Source: a bacterium (GTDB lineage Bacteria > Pseudomonadota > Alphaproteobacteria > Sphingomonadales > Sphingomonadaceae). From it: a DNA stretch of 47,911 nucleotides. The notes below the pieces were generated by a model. That model did no database searches and was not told where the DNA came from. It was given only the letters and a program-made list of their open reading frames with translations. Location: assembly GCA_030824575.1 (NCBI GenBank), contig JAVBXL010000071.1, forward strand, positions 1-47,911. Reading direction: 5' to 3'. The position numbers and the translations under genes are program-made. This document shows, in pieces, positions 8,206-16,935 of this stretch (position 1 is the stretch's first letter; the number at the start of each line of letters is the position of its first letter).

Positions 8206-9876
8206 ATGGAAGAGCGCATACTGCTCCTCGCGCTTAGGGGACGTGACGCCGCCGTTATTGAAACGCTTCTATCGAAGCAGGGATATGGCAGTTCGGTCTG
8301 CCCCAGCACGGGCTTTCTAGCCGAACAGCTTGCCGGCGGTGCCGCGACGGCAATTATCACAGAAGAATCGCTTGCCGGTGCAGACCGACATGATCTGGAT
8401 GCTTGGGTAGCGCAGCAGCCACCATGGTCCGACTTTCCATTCATCCTCCTTGCCACGCGGCGTTCGGGTCATCGTCCACGGGAAGCCATGCGGGTTCTTG
8501 AACGACTGGGCAATGTCGTCGTGCTAGAACGCCCAATCCACAGCGAAACATTGGGCAGTGCTGTCCATTCTGCCATGCGGGTACGCCGCAGGCAGTATGA
8601 AGCACGTGAGCGGCTCGGAGCCCTTCAAACTGCCGAGGAACGTCTAACCCATCTCAACGCAAATCTGGAAATGAGGATAGCAGAGCGAACAAGCGAACTT
8701 TCGCGGGCCAACAATATGTTGATGGAGGAGGTCGCCGAGCGTGAGCGAGCCCAGACCGCGCTGGTTCAGTCGCAAAAAATGGAGGCTGTGGGGCAGCTGA
8801 CCGGCGGCATTGCACATGATTTCAACAATCTTCTAACTGTCATCTCAGGAAATTTGGAGTTGATCGAACGACGTTCTCAGGACGACAGGGTTTTGAAACA
8901 TACACGTTTTGCGGCCGAAGCTACCGATCGGGCCGCCAAGCTTACACATCAACTTCTTGCATTTTCGCGCACACAACAATTGGCGCTAGCTCCCTTAAAT
9001 TTGAATGCTTTGGTGAATGGGATGGACGATCTCCTAGCGCGGACGATCGGCCCCCGGATCGATCAGCGACGGATGTTAGCGCCAAGCCAGCCATGGGTGA
9101 TTGCGGATGCCCATCAACTGGAATTGGCCGTCCTGAACCTCGCTATTAATGCGCGTGACGCGATGCCGGATGGCGGCGTACTCACGATCGAAACTGATGT
9201 GGGCGAACATAGGCCGGACGAACTTAAAGAAGGAAGTTACGGTCTTATTCGAGTCCACGACAATGGCACGGGCATCCCCCAAAGCCAAATTTCAAAGGTT
9301 TTCGACCCTTTTTATACAACCAAGCCGCTCGGTCAGGGCACGGGCCTTGGCCTTAGTCAAGTATTCGGGATCGCAAGGCAATCTGGCGGATTTGCACAGA
9401 TTGACAGTATTGAACACGAAGGAACGACCGTCAGCATATGGCTTCCGCTCACTATCGCACCTGCACATGAGGATGGTTCTACCACAAAAATTTTGGCTTT
9501 GAGCTTGGCAGATAAAAATCTTAGCGTGCTAGTGGTCGATGACGACGAAGGCGTTAGGCGCTTCGTGGTCGAAAGTCTCGAGGTGCTCGGGTGCCACGTC
9601 AGGCAAGCCGCCTCGGGCAAAGAGGCTGTAGCACAGCTCGCAACCGAAATTCCGGGCGTGATGATCGTGGATTTCGCCATGCCCGGCATGAGCGGCCTCG
9701 AGGTTGCAGAAAACGCGCACAGGATTGCGCCACACTTGCCTATTATCATGGCAACCGGCTATGCAGAGGAGCGCGCTTCAGCCGACAAGAGCTTAGTTAG
9801 GCATGTCTTGCGGAAGCCGTTCAAGGTTGATGAGCTTGCGAGCGTATTGCGAACGATATTGACCGAAGTAGTCTAA
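8206..9876 (+). CDS. hybrid sensor histidine kinase with pseudo-receiver N-terminus
   Basis: 556 residues, no membrane segment. An N-terminal domain (about 1-125) resembles a receiver fold but lacks the phospho-acceptor Asp (an IITEES segment sits where DxxxP would be). A coiled coil follows (about 128-190), then the HisKA H-box GGIAHDFNNLL with His204, an HATPase_c domain with the DNGTGIP and GQGTGLGLS nucleotide boxes, and a C-terminal receiver with VVDDDEG, phospho-acceptor Asp489 (VDFAMPG) and a KPF Lys. Such soluble HDFNNLL-type hybrid kinases work in phosphorelays. It is the second gene of the KaiC-like operon (2-base gap), suggesting the ATPase controls the kinase. A 71-bp intergenic repeat begins directly after its stop. 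Confidence 0.92.
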   Translation: MEERILLLALRGRDAAVIETLLSKQGYGSSVCPSTGFLAEQLAGGAATAIITEESLAGADRHDLDAWVAQQPPWSDFPFILLATRRSGHRPREAMRVLERLGNVVVLERPIHSETLGSAVHSAMRVRRRQYEARERLGALQTAEERLTHLNANLEMRIAERTSELSRANNMLMEEVAERERAQTALVQSQKMEAVGQLTGGIAHDFNNLLTVISGNLELIERRSQDDRVLKHTRFAAEATDRAAKLTHQLLAFSRTQQLALAPLNLNALVNGMDDLLARTIGPRIDQRRMLAPSQPWVIADAHQLELAVLNLAINARDAMPDGGVLTIETDVGEHRPDELKEGSYGLIRVHDNGTGIPQSQISKVFDPFYTTKPLGQGTGLGLSQVFGIARQSGGFAQIDSIEHEGTTVSIWLPLTIAPAHEDGSTTKILALSLADKNLSVLVVDDDEGVRRFVVESLEVLGCHVRQAASGKEAVAQLATEIPGVMIVDFAMPGMSGLEVAENAHRIAPHLPIIMATGYAEERASADKSLVRHVLRKPFKVDELASVLRTILTEVV

Positions 9877-9947
9877 GCGGAACGTCCGCTCGGGGAGAAG
9901 CAAAATTGGCACCTGAGCGGCAAGGAAGGGTCGCCTGCTGCCGGGCT
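9877..9947 (+). repeat. degenerate intergenic repeat, copy A
   Basis: Begins right after the histidine kinase stop. Shared landmarks with copies B and C: GCGGA..GTCCGCTC, an AAAATTGGC core, and AAGGAAGGGTCG about 25 bases later, then a GC-rich TGCTGCCGG end. The beginning is palindromic (AGCGGAACGTCCGCT). Non-coding. Confidence 0.6.
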
Positions 9948-9958
9948 TACAGAAGATC

Positions 9959-10409
9959 TCACTTCTTCTCCAACGAAGCGATTGTCGCCTGACGGGCGAT
10001 TAGCTGCCAGCCCGCGCTTCGCTTTGCCCAGATGTCGGTGAATGGCCGCATAACCTGCTTGCCAGCGCCTGGACCCTTGATCGGGATCATCGTGTCATAT
10101 CCCATAACGATCGTCACCTCCGGTTTATCACCAACGAAGGTGATGTACTTATGGAAGTCCCTATAATCGAGAAAGTCTCGCTCCATGACGCGAATCACAT
10201 CCTCGCGTCCGATCACGGTGTTGTTTGGCGAATTGACGACGAAATCTTCGGCCCAAACGGTCCTAACACCTGCAGCGTCATGAGCCATCATGGCTTGTCC
10301 CAGTCTTCCGTAAGCTGCGCCGATCGCCGTCGGCATCCGAACGCCGGGGGCAAGTTGCGCAAGTGCGGGCACCAAAGAGCGCCCCAAGCAATACGATTTT
10401 GTTGAGCAT
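9959..10409 (-). CDS. exported SnoaL/NTF2-like protein, apparently frameshifted in the signal peptide
   Basis: The body (residues after ..ALAQLAPGVR) is a SnoaL/NTF2-like fold protein of about 125 residues (NSPNNTVIGREDV, DFLDYRDFHKY, DIWAKRSAGWQLIARQ), a small alpha+beta barrel family of varied function. The best start is ATG 10407-10409, preceded at the right distance by GAGGAGG, and it encodes MLNKIVLLGAL, a signal-peptide start, but in a different frame from the body. Removing one T from the run at 10374-10376 joins them into MLNKIVLLGALLVPALAQ, a perfect signal peptide with an ALA-Q cleavage site. So the gene is either disrupted by a one-base insertion or contains a sequence error. An alternative in-frame ATG at 10441 gives a poor N-terminus. 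Confidence 0.68.
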
Positions 10410-10586
10410 GCACTTCCTCCTCGACTGAAGTGTCCCTGCATATATTGCTTCGAATTGTTGCCGCGGGCAACGGCGAGTTCTCGGGCGCTTTCTGTATCAT
10501 CCGCTCGGCCAGCACAATCGGCAGCTTTCTTCAGAAGGGGCTGCTCGCCGAGGCGGTGCCGAATGACTGGGTCTGGTCGCGACCTG

Positions 10587-10663
10587 GCGGTTAGCGGACG
10601 GACCGCACCTAGGAACGAAAAATTGGCGGCTGAATGGCGACAAAGGGTCGAACTGCGTCAGGC
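10587..10663 (+). repeat. degenerate intergenic repeat, copy B
   Basis: Contains GCGGTTAGCGGACGGACCGC, then CCTAGGAACGAAAAATTGGC and AAAGGGTCGAACTGC. It aligns with copies A and C. Just upstream (10564-10580) is GACTGGGTCTGGTCGC, the landmark of copies E and F, so B links both halves of the repeat family. Confidence 0.6.
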
Positions 10664-10742
10664 AACACGCCAATAAGCTGCGGGAGAAAAAATAATTCCG
10701 CTGCGCAGTGACTGATCCAGCGCCTTGACCGAATAAGGGTTG

Positions 10743-11354
10743 ATGCGTTCGGACTTCCTTGCGAGATTAATCTCCAAATCATCGTCCGATGCGGCACGGG
10801 TGGCACGCGATCGACCATCGCTGACGGCGCCTGATGACTGGAGTTGCCTGATGGCCGCCGCGCAGAACGGACATGGCGGCGCCTATCGCCGCCTGCTGGC
10901 CGAAGTCTCGACCTGGCTGACCCGCTACTTTCAAAGGCGCCTGCCGCCCGGAGAGGTCGATGACGCCGTGCAGGAGACGCTGCTCGCCATTCATCGGCGG
11001 CGTCATACCTATGATCCGCAATTTCCTCTCGGTCCGTGGCTGGCGGCGATCGCCAAGCATAAATGGGTCGATCAACTTCGCAGTCTGGGACGCCGTCCCT
11101 TCGACGAATTGCCAGAGAGTCTGTCGGTAGGCGACCATGAAGCGTCCGTCGTAAGCAGCTCGGTGCTCGCCAGTCTGCTCGAAGAACTCCGCCCGGCACA
11201 GGCACAGGCGATCCTGCTGGTCAAGGTGCAGGGCTACACTATCGAGGATGCATCAGGAGAGACGGGCCTGTCTCCCTCCGCCATCAAGATGAACATCCAC
11301 CGCGGGCTCGCACGCCTGACGGCATTCATAGAGAAGTCAGCCGATGTCGAATGA
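10743..11354 (+). CDS. ECF-type RNA polymerase sigma factor (SigF/NrsF-type pair)
   Basis: 203 residues. Region 2 spans about 45-115 (YRRLL, DDAVQETLLAIHRRRHTYD, WLAAIAKHKWVDQLRS) and region 4 about 135-195 (RPAQAQAILLVKVQGYTIEDA, GLSPSAIKMNIHRG helix-turn-helix). The ATG at 10743 has AAGGG 3 bases upstream; an adjoining TTG at 10740 is a poorer choice. It overlaps the next gene, a NrsF-type membrane anti-sigma, by 11 bases, the standard arrangement for sigma/anti-sigma pairs. In Caulobacter the equivalent SigF responds to chromate and cadmium stress; by analogy this pair may sense metal or oxidative stress at the membrane. Target promoters could not be identified with confidence. Confidence 0.9.
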   Translation: MRSDFLARLISKSSSDAARVARDRPSLTAPDDWSCLMAAAQNGHGGAYRRLLAEVSTWLTRYFQRRLPPGEVDDAVQETLLAIHRRRHTYDPQFPLGPWLAAIAKHKWVDQLRSLGRRPFDELPESLSVGDHEASVVSSSVLASLLEELRPAQAQAILLVKVQGYTIEDASGETGLSPSAIKMNIHRGLARLTAFIEKSADVE

Positions 11355-11985
11355 TCGCCTGATCCTGGATATATCCGCCAATCTCGCGCCCGTGCGGCGC
11401 AGACATATGCTGCGCGAAGCCGGGCTGGTCGCAGCGCTTGGCGTGATTGAACTCGCGCTCTTCCTTGGGCTGGGCCTGATGCGTCCGGACATGAGCCATA
11501 TGGGCCATTCCCCATTTCTTATGTGGAGGGTGGGAAGTCTCGCCATTCTCGCCGCGCTCGCCTGCACGGTCGCGATCCGGTCTTTTTCGCCCACCGCGCG
11601 TCCTCGACAGGGCGTGCTGCTCGCCTGTGCTCTGGCGGTCGTCGCTGGCGTCGGCGGCATGTTTGTCGCACCCGCAGGGGTGAGCGGGCAGACAGTGTTC
11701 GAGCGCCTCGATCCGGCGCACGGCATCGCCTGCTCGGCCGCGATCTTCATGCTGTCGCTGCCGGTCGTAGCGATGCTGGGCGCGCTCATGCGGCGCGCAG
11801 CGCCGACGCAGCCCAGGCTCAGCGCGATCGCATCGGGCATCGCAGCCGGCAGCGTCGGCGCGCTCGTCTTCGCCTTTTGTTGCCCCTTCAACGATCCGCT
11901 CTATGTCGTGGTCTGGTATTCCATCGGATGCGCTGCCGTGGCCGGTGTGGCGCGATGGTGCCTGCCAAAAGGCTTCCGCCTGTAG
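11344..11985 (+). CDS. nrsF: NrsF-family (DUF1109) membrane anti-sigma factor
   Basis: 213 residues with about six hydrophobic segments (roughly 25-45, 60-78, 92-110, 128-148, 160-180, 187-205), matching the usual size and layout of DUF1109/NrsF. These proteins hold their partner ECF sigma factor at the inner membrane and release it on stress. Cys residues occur at 74, 95, 130, 179, 180, 196 and 206; those at 130 and 179/180 lie about where, as I recall, the two functional Cys of Caulobacter NrsF lie. The ATG overlaps the end of the sigma gene by 11 bases, so expression is coupled. Confidence 0.88.
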   Translation: MSNDRLILDISANLAPVRRRHMLREAGLVAALGVIELALFLGLGLMRPDMSHMGHSPFLMWRVGSLAILAALACTVAIRSFSPTARPRQGVLLACALAVVAGVGGMFVAPAGVSGQTVFERLDPAHGIACSAAIFMLSLPVVAMLGALMRRAAPTQPRLSAIASGIAAGSVGALVFAFCCPFNDPLYVVVWYSIGCAAVAGVARWCLPKGFRL

Positions 11986-12101
11986 CTTCTCCCCTGCGCC
12001 TGTCCTGAACCGGCTGCGCCACAACTGACCTCCACCAACCACCGTCTTACCCGATTTCGGGATCGGAGACGCGTGCCTTCATCACAAGAAAGGAATTCAT
12101 C

Positions 12102-12683
12102 ATGACGACCCCCGCAAAGGCGCAAGGCCCGAACAAGGATTGGCTCAAGACCTATTATTATCTGCGCTTCGCGGTTTCCGCGGTCTGGGTTGCGCTGGCC
12201 TTCACCGTTGGCAAGACCATGCCGTCGCTGGCGGCCGTCATGATGGTCGCTTACCCGGCATGGGATGCCATCGCGAACTATCTGGATGCCGGCCGGAGCG
12301 GCGGTCTGGGTCAGAACAAGAGCCAGATGTTGAACTTCGTCGTCAGCATCGTGACGGCAGTCGCCGTCGCGTCCACCATCGGGCACGGTATGCACGAAGT
12401 GCTCAAGGTCTTCGGTATCTGGGCGTCCCTGTCCGGACTGTTCCAGCTCATCACTGGCGTGAAGCGCTGGAAGTCCTATGGTGCGCAATGGGCGATGATC
12501 CTTAGCGGCGCGCAATCCGTCTTCGCGGGCCTGTTCATGCTGAAACAGGCGTCCGGCTCGCAACCCGTCGGCATCACCAACATCGCACCCTATGCAGCGT
12601 TCGGTGCCTTCTACTTCGCGGTCTCGGCCATATCGCTGACCGTCGGCGACGCCCGTCGCCGCTCGAAGGCCCCCGCAGTCTGA
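12102..12683 (+). CDS. DUF308/HdeD-like polytopic membrane protein
   Basis: 193 residues, with about six membrane segments (25-40, 42-60, 78-95, 103-120, 128-145, 160-178) and a polar N-terminus. Composition and spacing resemble the HdeD/DUF308 family of small inner-membrane proteins, whose biochemical role is not settled. It has a clear ribosome-binding site (AAGGAAT about 6 bases before the ATG). It is 116 bases downstream of nrsF, on the same strand, and is a reasonable candidate target of the sigma factor. No enzyme motif is visible. Confidence 0.75.
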   Translation: MTTPAKAQGPNKDWLKTYYYLRFAVSAVWVALAFTVGKTMPSLAAVMMVAYPAWDAIANYLDAGRSGGLGQNKSQMLNFVVSIVTAVAVASTIGHGMHEVLKVFGIWASLSGLFQLITGVKRWKSYGAQWAMILSGAQSVFAGLFMLKQASGSQPVGITNIAPYAAFGAFYFAVSAISLTVGDARRRSKAPAV

Positions 12684-12732
12684 CGACGCCCATCACTACA
12701 ACTTCTCGCGGCGGGCAAGCGGGAACACAGCC

Positions 12733-12810
12733 CGGTTAGCAGACCGTCCGCCCCTGGGAGCGAAAAAATGCTCTTTGAACGGCTGGGAAGGGTCGAAAAC
12801 ACGGACTGCC
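12733..12810 (+). repeat. degenerate intergenic repeat, copy C
   Basis: Landmarks GGTTAGCAGACCGTCCGC, CCTGGGAGCGAAAAAATG, GAACGGCTGGGAAGGGTCG and GGACTGCC align with copies A and B. It lies between the DUF308-like gene and the aldehyde oxidoreductase operon, which also makes it part of that operon's upstream region. Confidence 0.6.
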
Positions 12811-12962
12811 TTTTATCCCACAACGTCCTGCCACTCGCGCCAGCCAGATCATGATAGTTGCGATGGGCCGCCTCATAGCTATCAATGATTTCGGGTGCAT
12901 GGCACGAAGTCAGGTACATCTTCGTTTCGGTTTTTTCGCCGCCTAGCAACAGGAAGTTCGAG

Positions 12963-13469
12963 ATGCCCCTAATCATCAACGGATCCGCAGCACCGCTCCC
13001 TGACGACCCGCGAATGTCGCTCCTCGATGTCTTGCGCGAGCAACTCCACCTGTCTGGCACGAAGAAGGGCTGTAATCAGGGCGCGTGCGGTGCATGCACG
13101 GTGCTCGTAGACGGAGATCGCATCCTGTCCTGCCTTGCCTTGGCAGTCCAATATGACGGTCGGCAGATCACGACGATTGAGGGGCTGGAGAAGGACGGCG
13201 TCCTCCATCCCCTGCAACAGGCCTTCATCGAGCATGACGGGTTCCAGTGCGGCTATTGCACACCCGGCCAGATTTGTTCGGCGATCGGCATGGTCGCTGA
13301 GGCAAAGCGCGGTCTGCCGAGCCATGTCAGCGCCGATTTGGCAGGAGAGGTGGTGCTGACGCGAGAGGAACTGCAGGAACGTATGAGTGGCAATCTGTGT
13401 CGTTGCGGCGCGCATAACGGGATCATCGATGCGATCAGCGAAACCGTAGCGACGGAGATGCTGGCATGA
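12963..13469 (+). CDS. paoA: aldehyde oxidoreductase [2Fe-2S] subunit (PaoA-like)
   Basis: 168-residue electron-transfer subunit of a xanthine-oxidase-family molybdenum enzyme. The first [2Fe-2S] cluster ligands are Cys37, 42, 45 and 57 (CNQGACGACTVLV), the second Cys96, 99, 146 and 148 (CGYC and CRCG). The frame is open further upstream, but the ATG at 12963 begins directly at the ferredoxin fold and has AGGAAG upstream. E. coli PaoA carries a Tat signal; none is seen here, so the complex may be cytoplasmic or lose its leader. It overlaps paoB by ATGA. Confidence 0.9.
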   Translation: MPLIINGSAAPLPDDPRMSLLDVLREQLHLSGTKKGCNQGACGACTVLVDGDRILSCLALAVQYDGRQITTIEGLEKDGVLHPLQQAFIEHDGFQCGYCTPGQICSAIGMVAEAKRGLPSHVSADLAGEVVLTREELQERMSGNLCRCGAHNGIIDAISETVATEMLA

Positions 13470-14452
13470 CCCCTTTCCAATATTCTCGCGCGGCGGATAC
13501 CGCCGAGGCGCTGCGGCTGGGATCCGGCGACGCTTCCACCTATCTGGGCGGCGGCACCAACATTGTGGACCTGATGCGCGAAACAGTGACTCGACCAGAC
13601 CGGCTGGTCGACGTCTCAGGCCTGTCATGCGCGATCGAGGAGACCGGCGACGGCGGGCTGCTTATTGGGGCTGGCGTACGCAATACGGCGCTCGCCGAAC
13701 ATCAGGCATTACGGTGCCGTTATCCAATGTTGAGCCGCGCCATACTGTCAGGCGCATCAGCCCAGATTCGCAATATGGCCACCGTCGGCGGCAACCTGCT
13801 CCAGCGTACTCGCTGCACCTATTTCTACGACACGGACGGGTCGCGCTGCAACAAACGCGCGCCGGGTTCGGGGTGCGATGCGATTGGTGGGTTCAACCGC
13901 AACCATGCGATCCTAGGTGCGTCATCCGCGTGCGTCGCGACCCACCCATCGGACATGTGCGTGGCACTGGCCGCGTTGGACGCAACTGTCCTTCTGCAGG
14001 GCGCGGCCAACACCCGAACCTTACCTTTTACCGACCTTCATTCCCTGCCGGGTGATCATCCGGAAATCGAAACGGTGCTGCAACCGGGCGAACTCATCAC
14101 CGCCATTGCCCTCCCGCCGCTGCCCTTCGCCGCCCAATCGACCTATCGCAAGGTACGTGACCGGTCGAGCTATGCCTTTGCATTGGTGTCGGTCGCCGCC
14201 GCGCTCTATCTGGAGGACGGCCAGATACGGGATGTGCGGATCGCACTGGGCGGCGTGGCGCACAAACCGTGGCGCGCGTACAAGGCCGAGGCGCTGTTGC
14301 GCGGCGTTCCGGCCAGCACGCGGGCATTTCATGATGCGGCGGTCGCCGAAATGGCAGATGCCCGACCGCTCAATGACAATGGCTTCAAGATTGATCTGAC
14401 CATACGCACTCTCGTCGCCGTGCTCGGCGACCTGGCAGGAGCCACGACATGA
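13466..14452 (+). CDS. paoB: aldehyde oxidoreductase FAD subunit (PaoB-like)
   Basis: 328 residues, FAD-binding domain of the molybdopterin dehydrogenase type (LGGGTNIVDLMR for the FAD phosphate; ATVGGNLLQRTRC) followed by the CO-dehydrogenase flavoprotein C-terminal domain. Between them is a Cys-containing insertion (CTYFYDT, then SRCNKRAPGSGCDA), which in E. coli PaoB carries an extra [4Fe-4S] cluster; three or four Cys are present here in the same place. It passes electrons between FAD and the 2Fe-2S subunit. It is coupled to both neighbours by 4-base overlaps. Confidence 0.9.
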   Translation: MTPFQYSRAADTAEALRLGSGDASTYLGGGTNIVDLMRETVTRPDRLVDVSGLSCAIEETGDGGLLIGAGVRNTALAEHQALRCRYPMLSRAILSGASAQIRNMATVGGNLLQRTRCTYFYDTDGSRCNKRAPGSGCDAIGGFNRNHAILGASSACVATHPSDMCVALAALDATVLLQGAANTRTLPFTDLHSLPGDHPEIETVLQPGELITAIALPPLPFAAQSTYRKVRDRSSYAFALVSVAAALYLEDGQIRDVRIALGGVAHKPWRAYKAEALLRGVPASTRAFHDAAVAEMADARPLNDNGFKIDLTIRTLVAVLGDLAGATT

Positions 14453-16782
14453 GCATCATCGATTCCGCCAAAGCCACCGCGCAGACCGTGATCCAGGGGG
14501 CAATGCGCAAGCTGGTGCCGCTCGCGCCCGACAGCTGGATTCCGGGCGGCATTCCCGACCCTCTGATCGCCCGCAAACATGGGCTGATCGGTACGCCGGT
14601 CTCTCGCCTGGATGGCCCGCTCAAGGTGCAGGGCGCCGCCCGCTTTGCTGCCGAGGTTGTTGTCACGGACATGGTCTATGCCGCACTCGCTTTTGCAACG
14701 ATACCGCGCGGGCGGATCGCGACGCTCGACACCAGCGCCGCAGCGGCTGCCCCCGGCGTCGTGCTGGTGATGGACCATCGCAACGCACCGCGGATGAACA
14801 CACCCGCCCTGTTCGGTTCCTCACCAACGGCGGTAGGGCCAGCGGACCTGCCGATCCTGCAGGACGACCGCATCCACTGGAACGGGCAGCCGATTGCAGT
14901 GGTGCTTGCGGAGACGCAGGAGCAGGCCGACCACGCCAAGTCACTGATCGTCGTCAGCTACACGGCGGAGTCGGCGACCACAGCGTTCGAAGCCGCGAAG
15001 GCCGCCGGATTGGCGCCGGGCCTGTTCATGGGGCAGCCGCTACGCAACGAGATCGGCGATGCCGAGGCGGCGCTCGCCGCTGCGCCTAACAAGGTCGATC
15101 ATGTCTATCGCACGCCCCGGCACAGCCACAACCCGATCGAACCGCATGCCGCCACGATCCTTTGGGAGGGAGACATGCTGGTCATCCATGACACGACCCA
15201 GATGGTGACGTCCGAGGCACAGACGATCGCAGATGTGTTTGACCTTAAGGCCGAACAGGTGCGTATCCTCTCACCCTATGTCGGCGGCGGCTTCGGCTGC
15301 AAGGGGTTGTGGGACCATCAGATCATCGGTGCCGCCGCAGCAAAGCTGGCCGGACGCCCTGTGCGCATCACTCTGTCGCGTGAGGGCGTGTACCGCGTCG
15401 TGGGCGGCCGCACGCTGACGGAGCAACGCGTCGCGATCGGTGCCGAAGCAGATGGCCGCTTCACCGCGATCATCCACAGCGGCACAGTGGCGATGACACC
15501 CCACAACAATATGCCGGAACCCGTCATCCTGGGCACGCGGGCGGCTTATGCGGCGGACAGTTTCAGCTTGTCGGTCGCGACAGTCACAATGAACATGCTG
15601 GCCAACACTTTCATGCGCGCGCCAGGCGAGGCTGTCGGCACGTTCGCGCTTGAATCCGCGATCGACGAACTGGCGGTGGAACTGGGCATCGATCCGATCG
15701 ACCTGCGCATCCGCAACGAGCCTCAGAAGGACCCGACGTCGGGCCTGCCCTTCTCTTCGCGTCATATAACCGAGGCGTGGCGATCGGGCGCCGAGCGTTT
15801 CGGCTGGAGCAAGCGTAGTGCCATACCGGGCACTCGGCGCGAAGGTGAATGGCTGATCGGCATGGGCTGCGCTACCGGCACCTATCCTTATTACCGCATG
15901 CCCGGCGCGGCAGCGCGGATCACGCTGACCAGCGAAAGTCGCGCAATTGTCGAGGTCGCCGCCCATGAAATGGGCATGGGAACATCGACGACCACCGCGA
16001 TGGTCGCGGCCGAGCGGCTCGGCCTGCCAATGGATCGGATCGAGGTCCGCTACGGCGATTCGATCATCCCCGGCGCCATCATGGCTGGCGGGTCGCAGCA
16101 GACCGCAGCGATCGGTGGTGCGGTAATCGCTGCCTATAATGCGCTCGTTGCAGAACTGCTCAAGCTTGCGGGCAATGATTCGCCCCTCGCCGGCCTGTCG
16201 CCCGCCGACGTCGGAAGCGACAATGGTGGCCTTGCCAAGATTGACGAACCCACCCGGCGCGAAAGCTATGCCTCGATCCTCTCGCGCGCCCAGCAGGACA
16301 GCGTTGTGGCAGCCGAACAGGCGTCTCAGCCGCTGGAGCTCATGCACTGGTCGATGCACTCGCACAGCGCAGTCTTTTGTGAAGTCGGGGTGAACATCGT
16401 GACCGCCGAGCCGCGCATTCGCCGCATCCTGGGCTCCTTCGACTGCGGCCGCATCCTCAACCCCAAGACCGCCCGCAGCCAGTTCCGGGGCGGCATCATT
16501 ATGGGGCTTGGCATGGCGCTGATGGAGGAAACGCAGTTCGACGAGCGCAACGGACGGATCATGAACCCCAGTCTCGCCGAATATCATATGCCCGTGCATA
16601 TGGACGTGCCCGACATCGACGTGATGTGGACGGACATTGCCGACCCGCATACGCCGATGGGAGCGCATGGCATCGGTGAGATCGGGATAACCGGCGTCGC
16701 TGCGGCGGTGGCGAACGCTATCTACAATGCGACGGGCAAACGCGTACGCGATCTGCCGATAACGCTGGACAAGCTGCTGTGA
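14449..16782 (+). CDS. paoC: aldehyde oxidoreductase molybdenum-cofactor subunit (PaoC-like)
   Basis: 777 residues, the catalytic subunit. Aldehyde oxidase a/b hammerhead domain at about 45-160 (VSRLDGPLKVQGAARFAAE), then Mo-cofactor-binding domains with GGGFGCKG, RAPGEAVGTFALE and AHEMGMGTSTTTAM; the C-terminal GAHGIGEIG carries the catalytic Glu (about 744). The whole paoABC unit probably oxidises aldehydes to acids with Mo-MCD or Mo-MPT; true substrate is unknown. The E. coli operon has a fourth gene for an XdhC-like chaperone (PaoD), which is missing here and must be supplied elsewhere. Confidence 0.92.
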   Translation: MSIIDSAKATAQTVIQGAMRKLVPLAPDSWIPGGIPDPLIARKHGLIGTPVSRLDGPLKVQGAARFAAEVVVTDMVYAALAFATIPRGRIATLDTSAAAAAPGVVLVMDHRNAPRMNTPALFGSSPTAVGPADLPILQDDRIHWNGQPIAVVLAETQEQADHAKSLIVVSYTAESATTAFEAAKAAGLAPGLFMGQPLRNEIGDAEAALAAAPNKVDHVYRTPRHSHNPIEPHAATILWEGDMLVIHDTTQMVTSEAQTIADVFDLKAEQVRILSPYVGGGFGCKGLWDHQIIGAAAAKLAGRPVRITLSREGVYRVVGGRTLTEQRVAIGAEADGRFTAIIHSGTVAMTPHNNMPEPVILGTRAAYAADSFSLSVATVTMNMLANTFMRAPGEAVGTFALESAIDELAVELGIDPIDLRIRNEPQKDPTSGLPFSSRHITEAWRSGAERFGWSKRSAIPGTRREGEWLIGMGCATGTYPYYRMPGAAARITLTSESRAIVEVAAHEMGMGTSTTTAMVAAERLGLPMDRIEVRYGDSIIPGAIMAGGSQQTAAIGGAVIAAYNALVAELLKLAGNDSPLAGLSPADVGSDNGGLAKIDEPTRRESYASILSRAQQDSVVAAEQASQPLELMHWSMHSHSAVFCEVGVNIVTAEPRIRRILGSFDCGRILNPKTARSQFRGGIIMGLGMALMEETQFDERNGRIMNPSLAEYHMPVHMDVPDIDVMWTDIADPHTPMGAHGIGEIGITGVAAAVANAIYNATGKRVRDLPITLDKLL

Positions 16783-16819
16783 AATCTGTCTGGCGCCAGT
16801 CGTTTTGTTGACGGCTCTA

Positions 16820-16935
16820 ACATGTCCTTATTTGGCGCAACCGGTCGTTCTTACGTCAATTTCGGAACGACCTGAGCTGGTTGAGTGCTGCCGCTGCCGG
16901 CGGCTAGCGCCTCAAGAAGGGTCGCCTAGGCTGCC
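16820..16935 (+). repeat. degenerate intergenic repeat, copy D
   Basis: This copy is the most divergent. It contains GGTCGTTCTTACGTCAATTT and CGGAACGACCTGAGC (similar to copies E and F), then GCTGCCGGCGGCTAG and AAGAAGGGTCGCCT (similar to copy A). It fills the gap between paoC and the M24 peptidase gene. Confidence 0.4.

Noticed and set aside
12815..12940. Minus-strand stretch with protein-like composition (APEIIDSYEAAHRNYHDLAG)
   Set aside because: It lies upstream of paoA in the promoter region, has no start or recognised family; possibly a decayed gene, but not supportable.
15271..16668. Long minus-strand open frame opposite paoC
   Set aside because: Antisense shadow caused by high GC; the plus-strand frame has full family similarity.
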